A stretch of 41,779 bases of DNA from Sedimenticola selenatireducens DSM 17993. GTDB taxonomy: Bacteria > Pseudomonadota > Gammaproteobacteria > Chromatiales > Chromatiaceae. Shown piece by piece: positions 33,662 through 41,779 of this stretch; position 1 is the stretch's first letter; the number at the start of each line of letters is the position of its first letter. The notes under the pieces are model-generated. The model ran no database searches, had not been told where the DNA came from, and saw nothing but the letters and a program-made list of their open reading frames with translations. The DNA is taken from NCBI RefSeq assembly GCF_000428045.1, contig NZ_ATZE01000030.1, forward strand, positions 1 to 41,779, written 5' to 3'. The translations under genes were made by a program, and so were the position numbers.

Positions 33662-34858
33662 ATGAGCAGATCAACAGATGACAAGCCGGGCTTCTCCACC
33701 CGGGCGATTCACCACGGTTACGATGCCTACGCGGGTGATGGCGCCCTGAATCCGCCGGTCTACATGAGCTCGACCTATACCTTTCCGACCGTGGCCGACG
33801 GTAGCGCACGCTTCGCCGGTGAACAGGCCGGGTATGTCTACTCCCGGGTCGGCAATCCGACCACGGCGCTGCTGGAGCAGCGCATCGCCGATCTGGAAGG
33901 TGGGGAGGCGGCGCTGGTAACGGGCTCGGGTATGGGGGCCACGGCCTCGTTGCTTTGGACCCTGCTCAAGCCGGGTGACGAGGTGATCGCGGACAAGACG
34001 CTGTACGGTTGCACCTACGCCTATTTCAATCACGGCCTGGCCCGTTTTGGGGTCAAGATCACCCACGTCGATCTGACCGAACCGGACAATCTGTCCCGGG
34101 CGATCAGCGGGAAGACCCGGCTGGTCTTCTTCGAGTCCCCGGCCAATCCCAACATGCGGCTGGTGGATATTGCCGCCGTGGCGGCCATTGCCCGATCCCA
34201 TGATGCGAAAGTGGTGGTCGACAACACCTACTGCACCCCTTACCTGCAGCGCCCGCTGGAGCTGGGCGCGGACTACGTGGTGCACTCCGCCACCAAGTAC
34301 CTGGGTGGACACGGCGACCTGATCGCCGGGGCCATTGTCGGCCCAAAGGAGTCGCTGGACGAGGTGCGCTTCTACGGCCTTAAGGACATGACCGGGGCGG
34401 TGCTCTCGTCCCAGGACGCCTTCCTCATCCTGCGAGGCCTGAAGACCCTGGCCCTGCGCATGGACCGGCATTGCCAGAATGCGCAAGGGATCGCTGAGTT
34501 CCTCGCGGATCACCCCAAGGTGGAGGTTTGTCACTTCCCGGGGCTGGTGTCGTTCCCGCAGCGTGAGCTGGCCGAGCGCCAGATGAGCGCGCCGGGCGGC
34601 ATGGTGGCTTTTGACTTGAAAGGGGGGCTGGAGGCCGGTTGCCGATTCATGGACGCGCTGCAACTGGTCACCCGCGCGGTCAGCCTGGGTGATGCAGAGA
34701 GCCTGGCTCAGCATCCAGCCAGCATGACTCACTCGGTCTATACGCCGGAAGAGCGCGCCGCCCACCTGATCAGCGAGGGGCTGGTGCGGCTGTCGGCGGG
34801 GCTGGAGGATCTGGACGACCTGCTCGGGGATATCGACCGGGCCCTGGCCAGGGTCTGA
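33662..34858 (+). CDS. megL: Methionine gamma-lyase
   Basis: 398 aa, the family length. PLP Lys is K212 in HSATKYLGGHGD, Asp partner D187 in VVVDNTY, and C117 in LYGCTYAYFNHGL corresponds to the active-site Cys116 that marks methionine gamma-lyase among Cys/Met PLP enzymes. The reaction is methionine to methanethiol, 2-oxobutyrate and ammonia. The PLP phosphate-binding YSRVGNPT and GSGMGATAS segments are present. ATG 33662 is preceded by gaggag at a loose spacing. Divergent from the Lrp gene that probably controls it. The downstream gap is filled with repeats. Cystathionine gamma-lyase is an alternative, but the Cys argues against it. Confidence 0.9.
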   Translation: MSRSTDDKPGFSTRAIHHGYDAYAGDGALNPPVYMSSTYTFPTVADGSARFAGEQAGYVYSRVGNPTTALLEQRIADLEGGEAALVTGSGMGATASLLWTLLKPGDEVIADKTLYGCTYAYFNHGLARFGVKITHVDLTEPDNLSRAISGKTRLVFFESPANPNMRLVDIAAVAAIARSHDAKVVVDNTYCTPYLQRPLELGADYVVHSATKYLGGHGDLIAGAIVGPKESLDEVRFYGLKDMTGAVLSSQDAFLILRGLKTLALRMDRHCQNAQGIAEFLADHPKVEVCHFPGLVSFPQRELAERQMSAPGGMVAFDLKGGLEAGCRFMDALQLVTRAVSLGDAESLAQHPASMTHSVYTPEERAAHLISEGLVRLSAGLEDLDDLLGDIDRALARV

Positions 34859-35265
34859 TCCCGATACAGCCCGATCGGCCAGGGGAGGTAAGTCCACGTC
34901 GGCGGTCAACCATACCTGTAGGAGCGGCTTCAGCCGCGAATGTCGCGGATAAATCCGCTCCTACAATAAGCCCCCGCTTCACGGAGTAGTGCATTCGGCC
35001 CGGGGCGGGCCTCTTACGGCCAAGTAGGATGGGCAAAGCGTAGCGTGCCCATCGCACCTGTCGGGTTACGCCTTCGGCTAACCTGACCCACTAACCGGGA
35101 TGGGTCTCCTGCAGGTCAACCCCGCGTCGGTGGCCAACCATACCTGTAGGAGCGGCTTCAGCCGCGAATGTCGCGGATAAATCCGCTCCTACAATAAGCC
35201 CCCGCTTCAGGGAACAGCGCATTCGGCCCGGAACGGCGCCCCGCTGCGGAAAGCGACGCCCTTGT
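34859..35265. repeat. Repeat-filled intergenic region with a duplicated REP unit
   Basis: No gene in 407 bp. An exact 75-bp direct repeat lies at 34907-34981 and 35135-35209 (period 228). Each copy contains the palindrome tgtaggagcgg...ccgctcctaca (34917-34965 and 35145-35193) and continues into cggcccgg. Between them 35024-35093 holds another dispersed element, with gatgggcaaagcgtagcg against cgtgcccatc and a following cgggttacgccttcggctaa hairpin. The region separates converging megL and selO and may terminate both. Confidence 0.8.
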
Positions 35266-36684
35266 TCAGGTCCCGCAAAAAGTCGCCAGAACCTGCTCGT
35301 TTTCGGCGGGTGGTTCGGCATAGTTCTCCAGCCCCGGATGTGCATCGAACGGCGCCGACAGCACCTGGTGCAGCTCATCGAACAGGCTCAGATCGTCCTC
35401 ATAGGCGGCATGGATGGCCCGCTCCACCTGGTGATTGCGCGGTATGAAAAGGGGGTTGGCCGCGGCCATCAGACCGGCTGCCGTTTCCCGGCCGCCGGGC
35501 TGTCGGTCGATCTGCTGCAGCCAGCGGGTCTCGAAATCGTCGAACAGGAGGGCGTCGTCGGCCTCCAGCCTCACCGCCAGTTGCCGGAAGCTCCGGGTGT
35601 AGTCCAGCCGTCTGTCCTGCAGCAGCTGCAGCCAGGCGGTCACCAGTTCCCGGTCCTCTGGGTCCGGCTGCGAGAGGCCCAGTTTCCGGCCCATCAGCGC
35701 GAAGTAGTGAGCCTCGAAGGTGGCCTGGAATTCATTCAGGCGGACCTCGTAGTCTTCCCGCTCCCCCTCAATCATCATCAGGCACTCGGCCAGCCGGGCC
35801 AGGTTCCACTGCGCCATGTGCGCCTGCCGGCCGTAGGCATAGCGACCCTGATGGTCAATGGAGCTGAATACCTTGTCGATATGGAACGTGTCGAGGAAGG
35901 CGCAGGGTCCGTAGTCCAGGGTCTCGCCGGAGATGGCGCAGTTGTCGGTATTCATAACCCCATGGATGAACCCGATCGCCATCCAGTGCGCGACCAGCCT
36001 CGCCTGGGCGGCGACCACTGCGGAGAAGAAGGTGTTGACGTGATTTTCGTCTGTCGCGCAATCCGGATAGTGGCGCTGGATGGCGTAATCGACCAGTGTT
36101 TGCAGCGCCTCGCCGTCACGCCGTGAGGCGAAGTACTCGAACGTGCCGACCCGTATATGGCTGCTGGCCACCCGGGTCAGGACCCCGCCCGGTTCCAACC
36201 AGTCACGAAACACCGGCTCGCCGGTTGCCACCGCGGCCAGGGAACGGGTGGTCGGAACCCCCAGTCGGTGCATCGCCTCGCTCAGCAGGTACTCCCGGAT
36301 CACCGGCCCCAGCGGCGACTTGCCGTCGCCGTTGCGCGAGAACGGTGTTAGCCCGGAACCCTTGAGCTGGATGTCATAGCGACGGCCATCCCTGGGGCTG
36401 ATTACCTCGGCCAGCAAGGCGGCGCGCCCGTCGCCCAGTCGCGGCACGAAGTTTCCGAACTGATGCCCGGCATAGGCCATGGCGATGGTCCTGCCGCCGG
36501 GCAGGGGCTCACTGCCGCTGAAGATCGCCGCCAGGCGCTCCTTGTCCCCGCCCAGCTCCTCCAGCCCGAGGTGCGCGGCCAGGCTCCCGTTCCAGGCGAG
36601 CAGGCGGGGGCTGGGGACCGGGTGGGTCCGGATCCGGGCGTAGAAATGTTCCGGCAGTTCGGCATAGCTGTTGCTGAGTTTCAT
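35266..36684 (-). CDS. selO: SelO/YdiU protein adenylyltransferase (pseudokinase)
   Basis: 472 aa from ATG 36684 (MKLSNSYAELPEHF); the frame stays open 14 codons further upstream without a better start. SelO has a protein-kinase fold but binds ATP upside down and transfers AMP to Ser, Thr or Tyr of proteins, linked to redox stress. Family marks are AYAGHQFGNFVPRLGDGRA, QLKGSGLTPFSRNGDGKSP, GVMNTDNCAISGETLDYGPC, and the usual C-terminal TFCGT with its penultimate-region Cys. The full set of SelO motifs is intact. 125 bp downstream of the same-strand efflux gene's stop, so possibly the last gene of that transcript. Confidence 0.93.
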   Translation of the reverse strand: MKLSNSYAELPEHFYARIRTHPVPSPRLLAWNGSLAAHLGLEELGGDKERLAAIFSGSEPLPGGRTIAMAYAGHQFGNFVPRLGDGRAALLAEVISPRDGRRYDIQLKGSGLTPFSRNGDGKSPLGPVIREYLLSEAMHRLGVPTTRSLAAVATGEPVFRDWLEPGGVLTRVASSHIRVGTFEYFASRRDGEALQTLVDYAIQRHYPDCATDENHVNTFFSAVVAAQARLVAHWMAIGFIHGVMNTDNCAISGETLDYGPCAFLDTFHIDKVFSSIDHQGRYAYGRQAHMAQWNLARLAECLMMIEGEREDYEVRLNEFQATFEAHYFALMGRKLGLSQPDPEDRELVTAWLQLLQDRRLDYTRSFRQLAVRLEADDALLFDDFETRWLQQIDRQPGGRETAAGLMAAANPLFIPRNHQVERAIHAAYEDDLSLFDELHQVLSAPFDAHPGLENYAEPPAENEQVLATFCGT

Positions 36685-36809
36685 ACCGGGAGTTTCGCAC
36701 GAATGGGCCGGCAGATATCCGTTCAAAATTCATGGGGTTTTTCAATCGAGGGGTAATAGCGGCGTCACCCCTAGAAGTTGTCCGGCAGCCAGTGGTTGTG
36801 TTCGCAGAC

Positions 36810-38030
36810 TCAACCGGTCTCCCCGGGGTGCACTGCACCGGCGACCTGCGCGTGGCGCAGAAGCAGCTGCATGATAATTGCCAGCAGGGTAAAGCCGAGC
36901 AGCATCCAGCCCAGGTTGGTTGTCCCTTCGTGAGGCACCAGTCCCACCACCAGTCCGCCAATAGCCCCCATCAACTGCTGCAGCAGGCCCGCCACCGCGG
37001 CAGCGGCGCCGGCCAGCGCGGGAAGCACACTGACCGTGCCTGCCAGGCTGGGCGGCATGATAAACCCGTGGCCTATGCCCAGCAGCATCAGGGGCAGGGT
37101 GAAGGCAAGCGGGGTATGTATGCCGATGAAGCTCAACCACAACAACAGCCAGATACTGGCCAGCGCCAGACCCTGCCCGATGGTCATGGTGAGCGGTTCA
37201 CCGAGCCGGTGGATCAGGTGGCTGGTGGCGTAGTTGCCGAAGATATAGGCGAGGGGGATAGCCGCGATGTACCAGCCGATCCCGTCCGGACCGACGCCGT
37301 AGCTGCCGAGCACGATCGGAGCGCCACCCAGGAAGACGTAGAACACCGCGGTGCTCATGCCGATCACGCCAATGTAGCCAAGGAAAATCGGGGCCCTGAG
37401 AAGTTGCCTGTAGGCGGCGAGCATCTCGCTCAGCCAGTGGCTGTCGACCCGGATCGGTTGCTTCCTGTGCACCGGCAGGCCGCGCCAGGCCGCCAGCAGC
37501 ATGACCAGCGCCAGGAGGGCGGAGAGCACGAAGTTGCCCTGCCAGCCGACACTCACATGGATCTGGCCGCCGATGATGGTGCCCAGGGGCGGGCAGAGCC
37601 CCATTGCCATGCCGGTGTAAGCCATTACGCGGGTGCGCTCAGGGCCGTCGAAGAAGTCCTGCACCATGGCGCGGCCCAGCACCATGCCGGCCGCGCAGCC
37701 TGCGCCCTGCAGCGCCCGAGCGGCGATCAGCAGCGGCAGGCTGGGCGCCAGTGCGGCGAGTGCGGAACCGACGCCAGCCAGAATCAGTCCCAGCATCAGC
37801 AGGCGCTTGCGCCCATAGCGGTCGGACAGGGGGCCGTAGATCAGCTGTGCGGTGCCGTACAGCAGCAGGTAAGCGCTGAGTGTCATCTGCACCGTGGGCT
37901 GGTCTTCACCAAAGATGGCACCCCACTCCTGCATCGAGGGGATGCTGAGGGTCATCGCAATCAGCCCGAAGGCCATCTGGCCGAGCAGGTTGGGAATCAA
38001 AAAACGATGGGGCGGCAAAGCGTGGCTCAT
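36810..38030 (-). CDS. Bcr/CflA-family drug efflux MFS transporter
   Basis: 406 aa from ATG 38030 (MSHALPPHR). The frame is open upstream by 39 codons but those residues are basic and not family-like. There are twelve predicted membrane segments. The MFS loop motif GPLSDRYGRKRLLMLG lies after segment 2, and ARALQGAGCAAGMVLGRAMV is the DHA1 Bcr/CflA signature in segments 4-5. It probably exports small toxic compounds or amino-acid derivatives with proton influx in the inner membrane. Upstream it is divergent from dgcN. Substrate cannot be told from sequence; Bcr-type proteins include cysteine and sulfonamide exporters. Confidence 0.88.
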   Translation of the reverse strand: MSHALPPHRFLIPNLLGQMAFGLIAMTLSIPSMQEWGAIFGEDQPTVQMTLSAYLLLYGTAQLIYGPLSDRYGRKRLLMLGLILAGVGSALAALAPSLPLLIAARALQGAGCAAGMVLGRAMVQDFFDGPERTRVMAYTGMAMGLCPPLGTIIGGQIHVSVGWQGNFVLSALLALVMLLAAWRGLPVHRKQPIRVDSHWLSEMLAAYRQLLRAPIFLGYIGVIGMSTAVFYVFLGGAPIVLGSYGVGPDGIGWYIAAIPLAYIFGNYATSHLIHRLGEPLTMTIGQGLALASIWLLLWLSFIGIHTPLAFTLPLMLLGIGHGFIMPPSLAGTVSVLPALAGAAAAVAGLLQQLMGAIGGLVVGLVPHEGTTNLGWMLLGFTLLAIIMQLLLRHAQVAGAVHPGETG

Positions 38031-38404
38031 GGATACCCGGGTGTCGATGGTCGAAAGGCAGGTCGTCAGCGTAGCTTGACGATACCGGTATTTTCTCCGG
38101 GGATATCGAGCGTAACCAATGAGGCTCCCCGGTCCGGTAGCATACACGATAGCGCTTATCAGCGGTGTCTTACTGCGGCTGATAAAGAGCAGGTGATTTC
38201 GTTACAACTTGCAATTCATCTGGAGAATAATGCCAGTGATCCTTGGCTTGCGTGCCGCGCCAGTACGGAACGGCAAAAGTAGGCTATAACGCAGAGTGTG
38301 GCATACGCAATCGGGCGGGCCCGGTTCGGCCGGGTCTTTGGACAGGATGGGCAGAGGTTTGGAACGAGCGGTTCCGGCTGTCAGCACCGGGTGAGACTTT
38401 AATC
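38031..38404. promoter_or_regulatory. Divergent control region between efflux gene and dgcN
   Basis: 374 bp without a credible gene. The inverted repeat ttatcagc (38156-38163) / gctgataa (38178-38185), 14 bp apart, is a candidate operator. No convincing promoter pair was found in either direction. Confidence 0.35.
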
Positions 38405-39409
38405 ATGCATATTCAGACCCCTTATCTGCTGTTCCTGGGCGATGCGCCGGATGCACTGGCGGCCAAGGTGGCCCAGGGTATTTGTGACTGGCGGCCGGAG
38501 CAGGCGATCGGGCAGTACCGGATGGCGGGCTGCCAGGCTGATCTCGGCCTTGCCGACCTCTCCCTGGAGGCGGCTGCCCGGGCCGGCGCCAGGACCCTGG
38601 TGATCGGCGTCGCCAACCGGGGCGGTGTGATCTCCGAGGCCTGGGTCGAGGTGATGCTGGATGCCCTGGATCTGGGTATGGATATCGCGGCCGGCCTGCA
38701 CAACCGGCTGACCGAAATCCCGGCCCTGGCGGAGAAGGCGGCCCGGTTGGGACGCACCCTGTTCGATGTGCGCCATCCCAGGGTGCAGTTTCCGGTAGCG
38801 ACCGGGGTGCGGCGCAGTGGCAAGCGGCTGCTGCCGGTGGGCACCGACTGCTCCTGTGGCAAGATGTACACCGCCCTGGCGATCGAGAGGGCGATGCGCC
38901 AGCGCGGCATGAATGCCGATTTCCGCGCCACGGGTCAGACCGGGATCCTGGTGGCCGGCGCCGGTGTGCCGGTGGATGCGGTGGTGGCGGACTTCATCTC
39001 CGGAGCGGTGGAGACCCTGGCACCGGAAAACGATCCCGATCACTGGGATATTATCGAGGGACAGGGTTCCCTGTTCCACGCCTCCTATGCCGGTGTCACC
39101 ACCGGCCTGATTCACGGCGCCCAGCCGGATGCCCTGGTGCTCTGCCACGAGCCGACCCGCACCCACATGCGCGGCCTGCCCGACTTTCCGCTGCCGGAAC
39201 TGGGCGAGTGCATGGAGGCGAACCTGAGAACTGCCCGCCTGACCAATCCGGATGTCCGTTTCGTGGCTATTGCGGTGAACAGTTCCAAATTGTCACCGAA
39301 ACGAGCGAAGGCCTACCTGGAGGAGACCGAGGCCCGCTATGGCCTGATCACGGTAGATCCGATGAGCCAGGGGGTGGAGCGGATCGTGGACGAGTTGGCA
39401 CGGTGGTAA
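38405..39409 (+). CDS. dgcN: DgcN-type N-acetyltransferase (DUF1611)
   Basis: 334 aa from ATG 38405 (MHIQTPYLLFLGDAP). The DUF1611 N-terminal Rossmann domain is followed by a P-loop-like LPVGTDCSCGKMYTALAIER segment (about 140-160), then FRATGQTGILVAGAGV and IIEGQGSLFHASYAGVT. Linkage to a dipeptide-epimerase-like gene is the DgcN-DgcA arrangement: DgcN acetylates D-glutamate (or D-Gln) and DgcA converts the product to the L-form, a D-amino-acid catabolic route. The dgcA start overlaps by 7 bp. The frame continues upstream but without a better start. Confidence 0.85.
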   Translation: MHIQTPYLLFLGDAPDALAAKVAQGICDWRPEQAIGQYRMAGCQADLGLADLSLEAAARAGARTLVIGVANRGGVISEAWVEVMLDALDLGMDIAAGLHNRLTEIPALAEKAARLGRTLFDVRHPRVQFPVATGVRRSGKRLLPVGTDCSCGKMYTALAIERAMRQRGMNADFRATGQTGILVAGAGVPVDAVVADFISGAVETLAPENDPDHWDIIEGQGSLFHASYAGVTTGLIHGAQPDALVLCHEPTRTHMRGLPDFPLPELGECMEANLRTARLTNPDVRFVAIAVNSSKLSPKRAKAYLEETEARYGLITVDPMSQGVERIVDELARW

Positions 39410-40383
39410 GCCTCGACGTCAAGCGGGAGTCCTGGCCGATACGCGGCAGCTTCAGGATCTCCCGTGGCAGCAAAATACGGGCCGAGGTGGTGACGGTGGA
39501 GTTGCGTTCGGGTGAGCACCGGGGGCGGGGCGAGTGCGTCCCCTACGCCCGCTACGGCGAGAGCTGCGATAGTGTGATGGAGCAGATCGGGGGATTGCAG
39601 GGTGACCTGACAAATGGCCTGGGCCGGGTGGAGCTGCAAAAGGTCCTGCCTCCCGGCGCCGCGCGCAATGCCCTGGATTGCGCATTCTGGGACCTGGAGG
39701 CGAAGCAGGCCGGCCGGCGTGCCTGGATACTGGCCGGTATAGCGGAGATGGCTCCCCAGGTGACGGCCTACACACTTTCGCTGGATAGCCCGGAGAAGAT
39801 GCAGCAGGCGGCGTTGGCGAATGCCCGGCGGCCGTTGCTGAAACTGAAGCTGTCCGGCGAGGGTGACCTGGAGCGGGTCGCGGCGGTCCGTTCCGGCGCA
39901 CCCGATGCGCGCCTGATCGTGGATGCCAATGAGGGCTGGACAGCGGATCTCTACCAGGCTTTTGTCCCGGAGTTGCAGCGCCTTGGCGTAGAGATGATAG
40001 AACAACCCCTGCCGGCGGGCGCAGACGGGGTGCTGGCCCAGATGGCCCGTCCCGTCCCGGTCTGTGCCGACGAGTCGTGCCACGACCGGGCGTCGCTGGC
40101 GACGCTGGTGGGCCGCTACGACATGGTCAACATCAAACTGGACAAGAGCGGGGGTCTGACCGAGGCGCTGGCGCTGCGCCAGGCCGCCGAGGCGGTGGGG
40201 TTGCGGATCATGGTCGGTTGCATGCTTGCCACCTCCCTGGCCATGGCGCCGGCCCTGCTGGTGGCCCAGGGGGTGGCGGTGGTGGACCTGGATGGACCGC
40301 TGTTGCTGGAGCGGGACCGTCCGAACGGACTCCGTTTCGACCGGGGTATGATCCATTCGCCCGAGCCGGCCCTGTGGGGCTAG
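39403..40383 (+). CDS. dgcA: DgcA-type N-acetyl-D-glutamate racemase / dipeptide epimerase, enolase superfamily
   Basis: 326 aa from GTG 39403, overlapping the dgcN stop by 7 bp; longer starts would lie deep inside dgcN. Enolase superfamily residues: the KxK pair in LLKLKLSGE, metal ligands in IVDANEGW, MIEQPLP and CADESCH, and the opposing Lys in NIKLDKSGG. This is the dipeptide-epimerase subgroup, in which two lysines face each other for 1,1-proton transfer. In context it would epimerise the N-acetylated D-Glu made by DgcN. L-Ala-D/L-Glu epimerase acting on murein peptides is the alternative, and the linked DUF1611 gene does not exclude it. Confidence 0.85.
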   Translation: MVSLDVKRESWPIRGSFRISRGSKIRAEVVTVELRSGEHRGRGECVPYARYGESCDSVMEQIGGLQGDLTNGLGRVELQKVLPPGAARNALDCAFWDLEAKQAGRRAWILAGIAEMAPQVTAYTLSLDSPEKMQQAALANARRPLLKLKLSGEGDLERVAAVRSGAPDARLIVDANEGWTADLYQAFVPELQRLGVEMIEQPLPAGADGVLAQMARPVPVCADESCHDRASLATLVGRYDMVNIKLDKSGGLTEALALRQAAEAVGLRIMVGCMLATSLAMAPALLVAQGVAVVDLDGPLLLERDRPNGLRFDRGMIHSPEPALWG

Positions 40384-40422
40384 ACAGTGACATTTTAATT
40401 TTATCAATTTAGAGGAGAAGCA

Positions 40423-41280
40423 ATGAGCCGAATCGTCTATGTCAATGGAGAGTACCTGCCGGAAGAGGAGGCCAAAATATCAGTGTTTGATCGTGGCTTC
40501 CTGTTTGCCGACGGAGTCTACGAGGTTACATCGGTACTGCAGGGCCGGCTGGTGGACAATGCCGGCCACCTGGCTCGTCTGCACCGTTCGCTGTCGGAGC
40601 TGGAGATGGATGCCCCGGCGAGCGATGCCGGGATCGAGGCCATCCAGAATAGCCTGATCGAGCGCAACGGCGTGCAGGAGGGGTTGGTCTACCTGCAGGT
40701 GACCCGGGGTGCCGCTGACCGGGATTTCGCTTACCCCGAGGGGGTCAGGCCCTCCCTGGTGATGTTCACCCAGGTGAAAAATCTGCTGCAGAGTCCGCAG
40801 GCGGAGCGTGGCATCAGTGTGATCACCACCAGAGATATCCGCTGGAAGCGGCGCGACATCAAGACCGTCGGACTGCTGGCGCCGAGCATGGCGAAGATGA
40901 TCGCCAAGCGGGCGGGTGCCGATGACGCCTGGCTGGTGGAATACGGCCAGGTGACCGAAGGGAGTTCCAACAACGCCTATATTGTGACCCGTAACGGCAC
41001 CCTGGTGACCCGCCAACTGGGCAACGAGATCCTCGCCGGAATTACCCGCAAGGCGGTGCTGGAGCTGGCCCGGACCAGCGACCTGAAAATCGAGGAGCGA
41101 GCCTTCACCGTTCAGGAGGCGACGGATGCGGCCGAGGCTTTTATCACCTCCGCCACCACCTTCGTGATGCCGGTGGTGAGTATCGACGGCCAACCGGTGG
41201 GCGACGGCCGGCCCGGTCCCGTCACCCGGCGCCTAAGGGAACTCTACATCCGTACCGCGCTGCAGGAGATCGAACCTTAG
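40423..41280 (+). CDS. dat: D-amino-acid transaminase (class IV PLP enzyme)
   Basis: 285 aa. PLP Lys is K147 in RRDIKTVGLLAPSMAK, with the phosphate and carboxylate region VTEGSSNNAYIV and a FDRGFLFADGVYEV N-terminal strand typical of D-alanine aminotransferase. It interconverts D-Glu and D-Ala with their oxo acids, linking D-Glu supply to murein or to the DgcNA route next door. A strong ribosome site (aggag) lies 8 bp before ATG 40423. 39 bp after dgcA, so probably the third gene of that operon. Branched-chain aminotransferase-like or 4-amino-4-deoxychorismate lyase functions are less likely given the motifs and context. Confidence 0.9.
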   Translation: MSRIVYVNGEYLPEEEAKISVFDRGFLFADGVYEVTSVLQGRLVDNAGHLARLHRSLSELEMDAPASDAGIEAIQNSLIERNGVQEGLVYLQVTRGAADRDFAYPEGVRPSLVMFTQVKNLLQSPQAERGISVITTRDIRWKRRDIKTVGLLAPSMAKMIAKRAGADDAWLVEYGQVTEGSSNNAYIVTRNGTLVTRQLGNEILAGITRKAVLELARTSDLKIEERAFTVQEATDAAEAFITSATTFVMPVVSIDGQPVGDGRPGPVTRRLRELYIRTALQEIEP

Positions 41281-41610
41281 GACGATGTGGTTCCCCGCCT
41301 GTGATCGCCACTGTCGGAATAGTACGGCGACAGATACGGCCTTTCCTGTTATCGAATGGGCCGGCCGGTCCGGCTTGCGCCAGCCGCTTGAACGGCAATT
41401 GATAACGGCAAATTATTCAATCGCGGTTGCACCCGATTTTCTGGACGGTCACTATCGATAACCACGGTGAAGAGAAGTTAACTGATCCCCTCTAGACAAA
41501 TATAAGAGACCCCCCAGCTTTGCTGGGGAGGCATTAGCAGTTTGACAGTAACGGGAGTCTCATAGTAACTCCAAAGCGTGAGCCGCCAAGCAACACGCAA
41601 AGGAGAAACC
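41281..41610. other. dat downstream region and IS200-type left end
   Basis: 330 bp without a gene. The first ~210 bp show nothing clear. From about 41500 the insertion element begins: hairpin ccccagc-ttt-gctgggg (41512-41528) followed by a leader to the transposase ribosome site (aaggag at 41600-41605). IS200 elements carry such a left-end hairpin just inside the tip. The exact tip cannot be placed. Confidence 0.6.
41512..41528. mobile_element. Left-end hairpin of an IS200-type element
   Basis: Perfect 7-bp stem with a ttt loop, 83 bp before the transposase start. In IS200 elements this hairpin blocks read-through and is bound by TnpA. The right end lies beyond the window. Confidence 0.6.
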
Positions 41611-41779
41611 ATGAGACGAGTAGAAAGTTTAAGTCACACGAGGTGGGAGTGTAAGTACCATATCGTGTTCATCCCGAAATATCGTAGGAAAGTGCTTTTT
41701 GGCCAAATACGCAAAGAGCTTGGTGAAGTATTTCATCGATTGGCAAAGCAAAAGGAGAGTCTGATCGAAGAAGGTCATA
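41611..41779 (+). CDS. tnpA: IS200-family transposase TnpA, 5' part (runs off the window)
   Basis: 56 codons visible, starting MRRVESLSHTRWECKYHIVF then IPKYRRKVLFGQIRKELGEV, the typical IS200 TnpA N-terminus (Y1 HuH transposase). The HuH motif and catalytic Tyr would come later; the window ends at EEGH. Ribosome site aaggag 5 bp upstream. Intact as far as seen. Confidence 0.92.
   Translation, partial: MRRVESLSHTRWECKYHIVFIPKYRRKVLFGQIRKELGEVFHRLAKQKESLIEEGH

Noticed and set aside
33671-34909. 412-codon minus-strand frame
   Set aside because: Shadow of the methionine gamma-lyase gene, which has all PLP residues.
34907-35209. Possible short CRISPR-like pair of repeats
   Set aside because: Only two 75-bp copies, with internal REP palindromes and a spacer that itself contains dispersed repeats; no cas genes in the window.
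36732-38282. 516-codon plus-strand frame opposite the efflux gene
   Set aside because: Rich in Gln, His and Gly with no recognisable domain, typical of the antisense of a membrane protein. The minus strand holds clear MFS motifs.

Overview
The window reads as chromosome of a GC-rich proteobacterium, most likely a gammaproteobacterium able to oxidise hydrogen. The basis is a complete H2-sensing regulon (hypE, hypX/hoxX, hoxA, hoxJ-type kinase, hoxB/hupU, hoxC/hupV), an Lrp-controlled methionine gamma-lyase, SelO, a Bcr/CflA transporter, a dgcN-dgcA-dat D-amino-acid operon, and REP-type palindromes of the kind scattered through Pseudomonas-like and sulfur-oxidiser genomes. Species cannot be fixed from the sequence alone.

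Layout. (1) 1-8686: hydrogenase maturation and H2 signalling, all on +, with REP palindromes in the gaps. HypE and HypX supply the CN and CO ligands of the NiFe site, and HoxB/HoxC sense H2 and signal through the kinase to HoxA. (2) 8687-30166: a mosaic defence and toxin-antitoxin island. Its first block (AbiEi/AbiEii plus a primase-helicase of the TOTE class) lies between the real hoxC 3' end and a second copy of that 3' end at 13353-13378, as expected of a cassette integrated into the gene end. After it come an HTH gene with an internally deleted HipA, a Fic protein, a HIT protein coupled to a DUF3883 nuclease-like protein, a ~1260-codon unknown gene split by an in-frame amber codon, an AbiEi antitoxin whose toxin partner is wrecked, an intact IetA/IetS pair (AAA+ ATPase and subtilase), an opposite-strand AbiEi-like/nucleotidyltransferase pair, IS3 and pRiA4b-ORF3 relics, a second abiEi 3' end and a second broken hipBA. 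(3) 30167-41280: core genes: AsmA, a small acidic protein, lrp/megL, selO, an MFS exporter and dgcN-dgcA-dat. (4) 41500 to the end: left end and 5' part of an IS200-type element.

The most notable points are the duplicated hoxC end bounding a 4.7-kb defence cassette, the amber-interrupted giant gene, and matching abiEi-3'-end/hipA scars on both sides of the IetAS block, which suggest repeated recombination at toxin-antitoxin genes. All functional calls come from reading motifs by eye; no database search was run.
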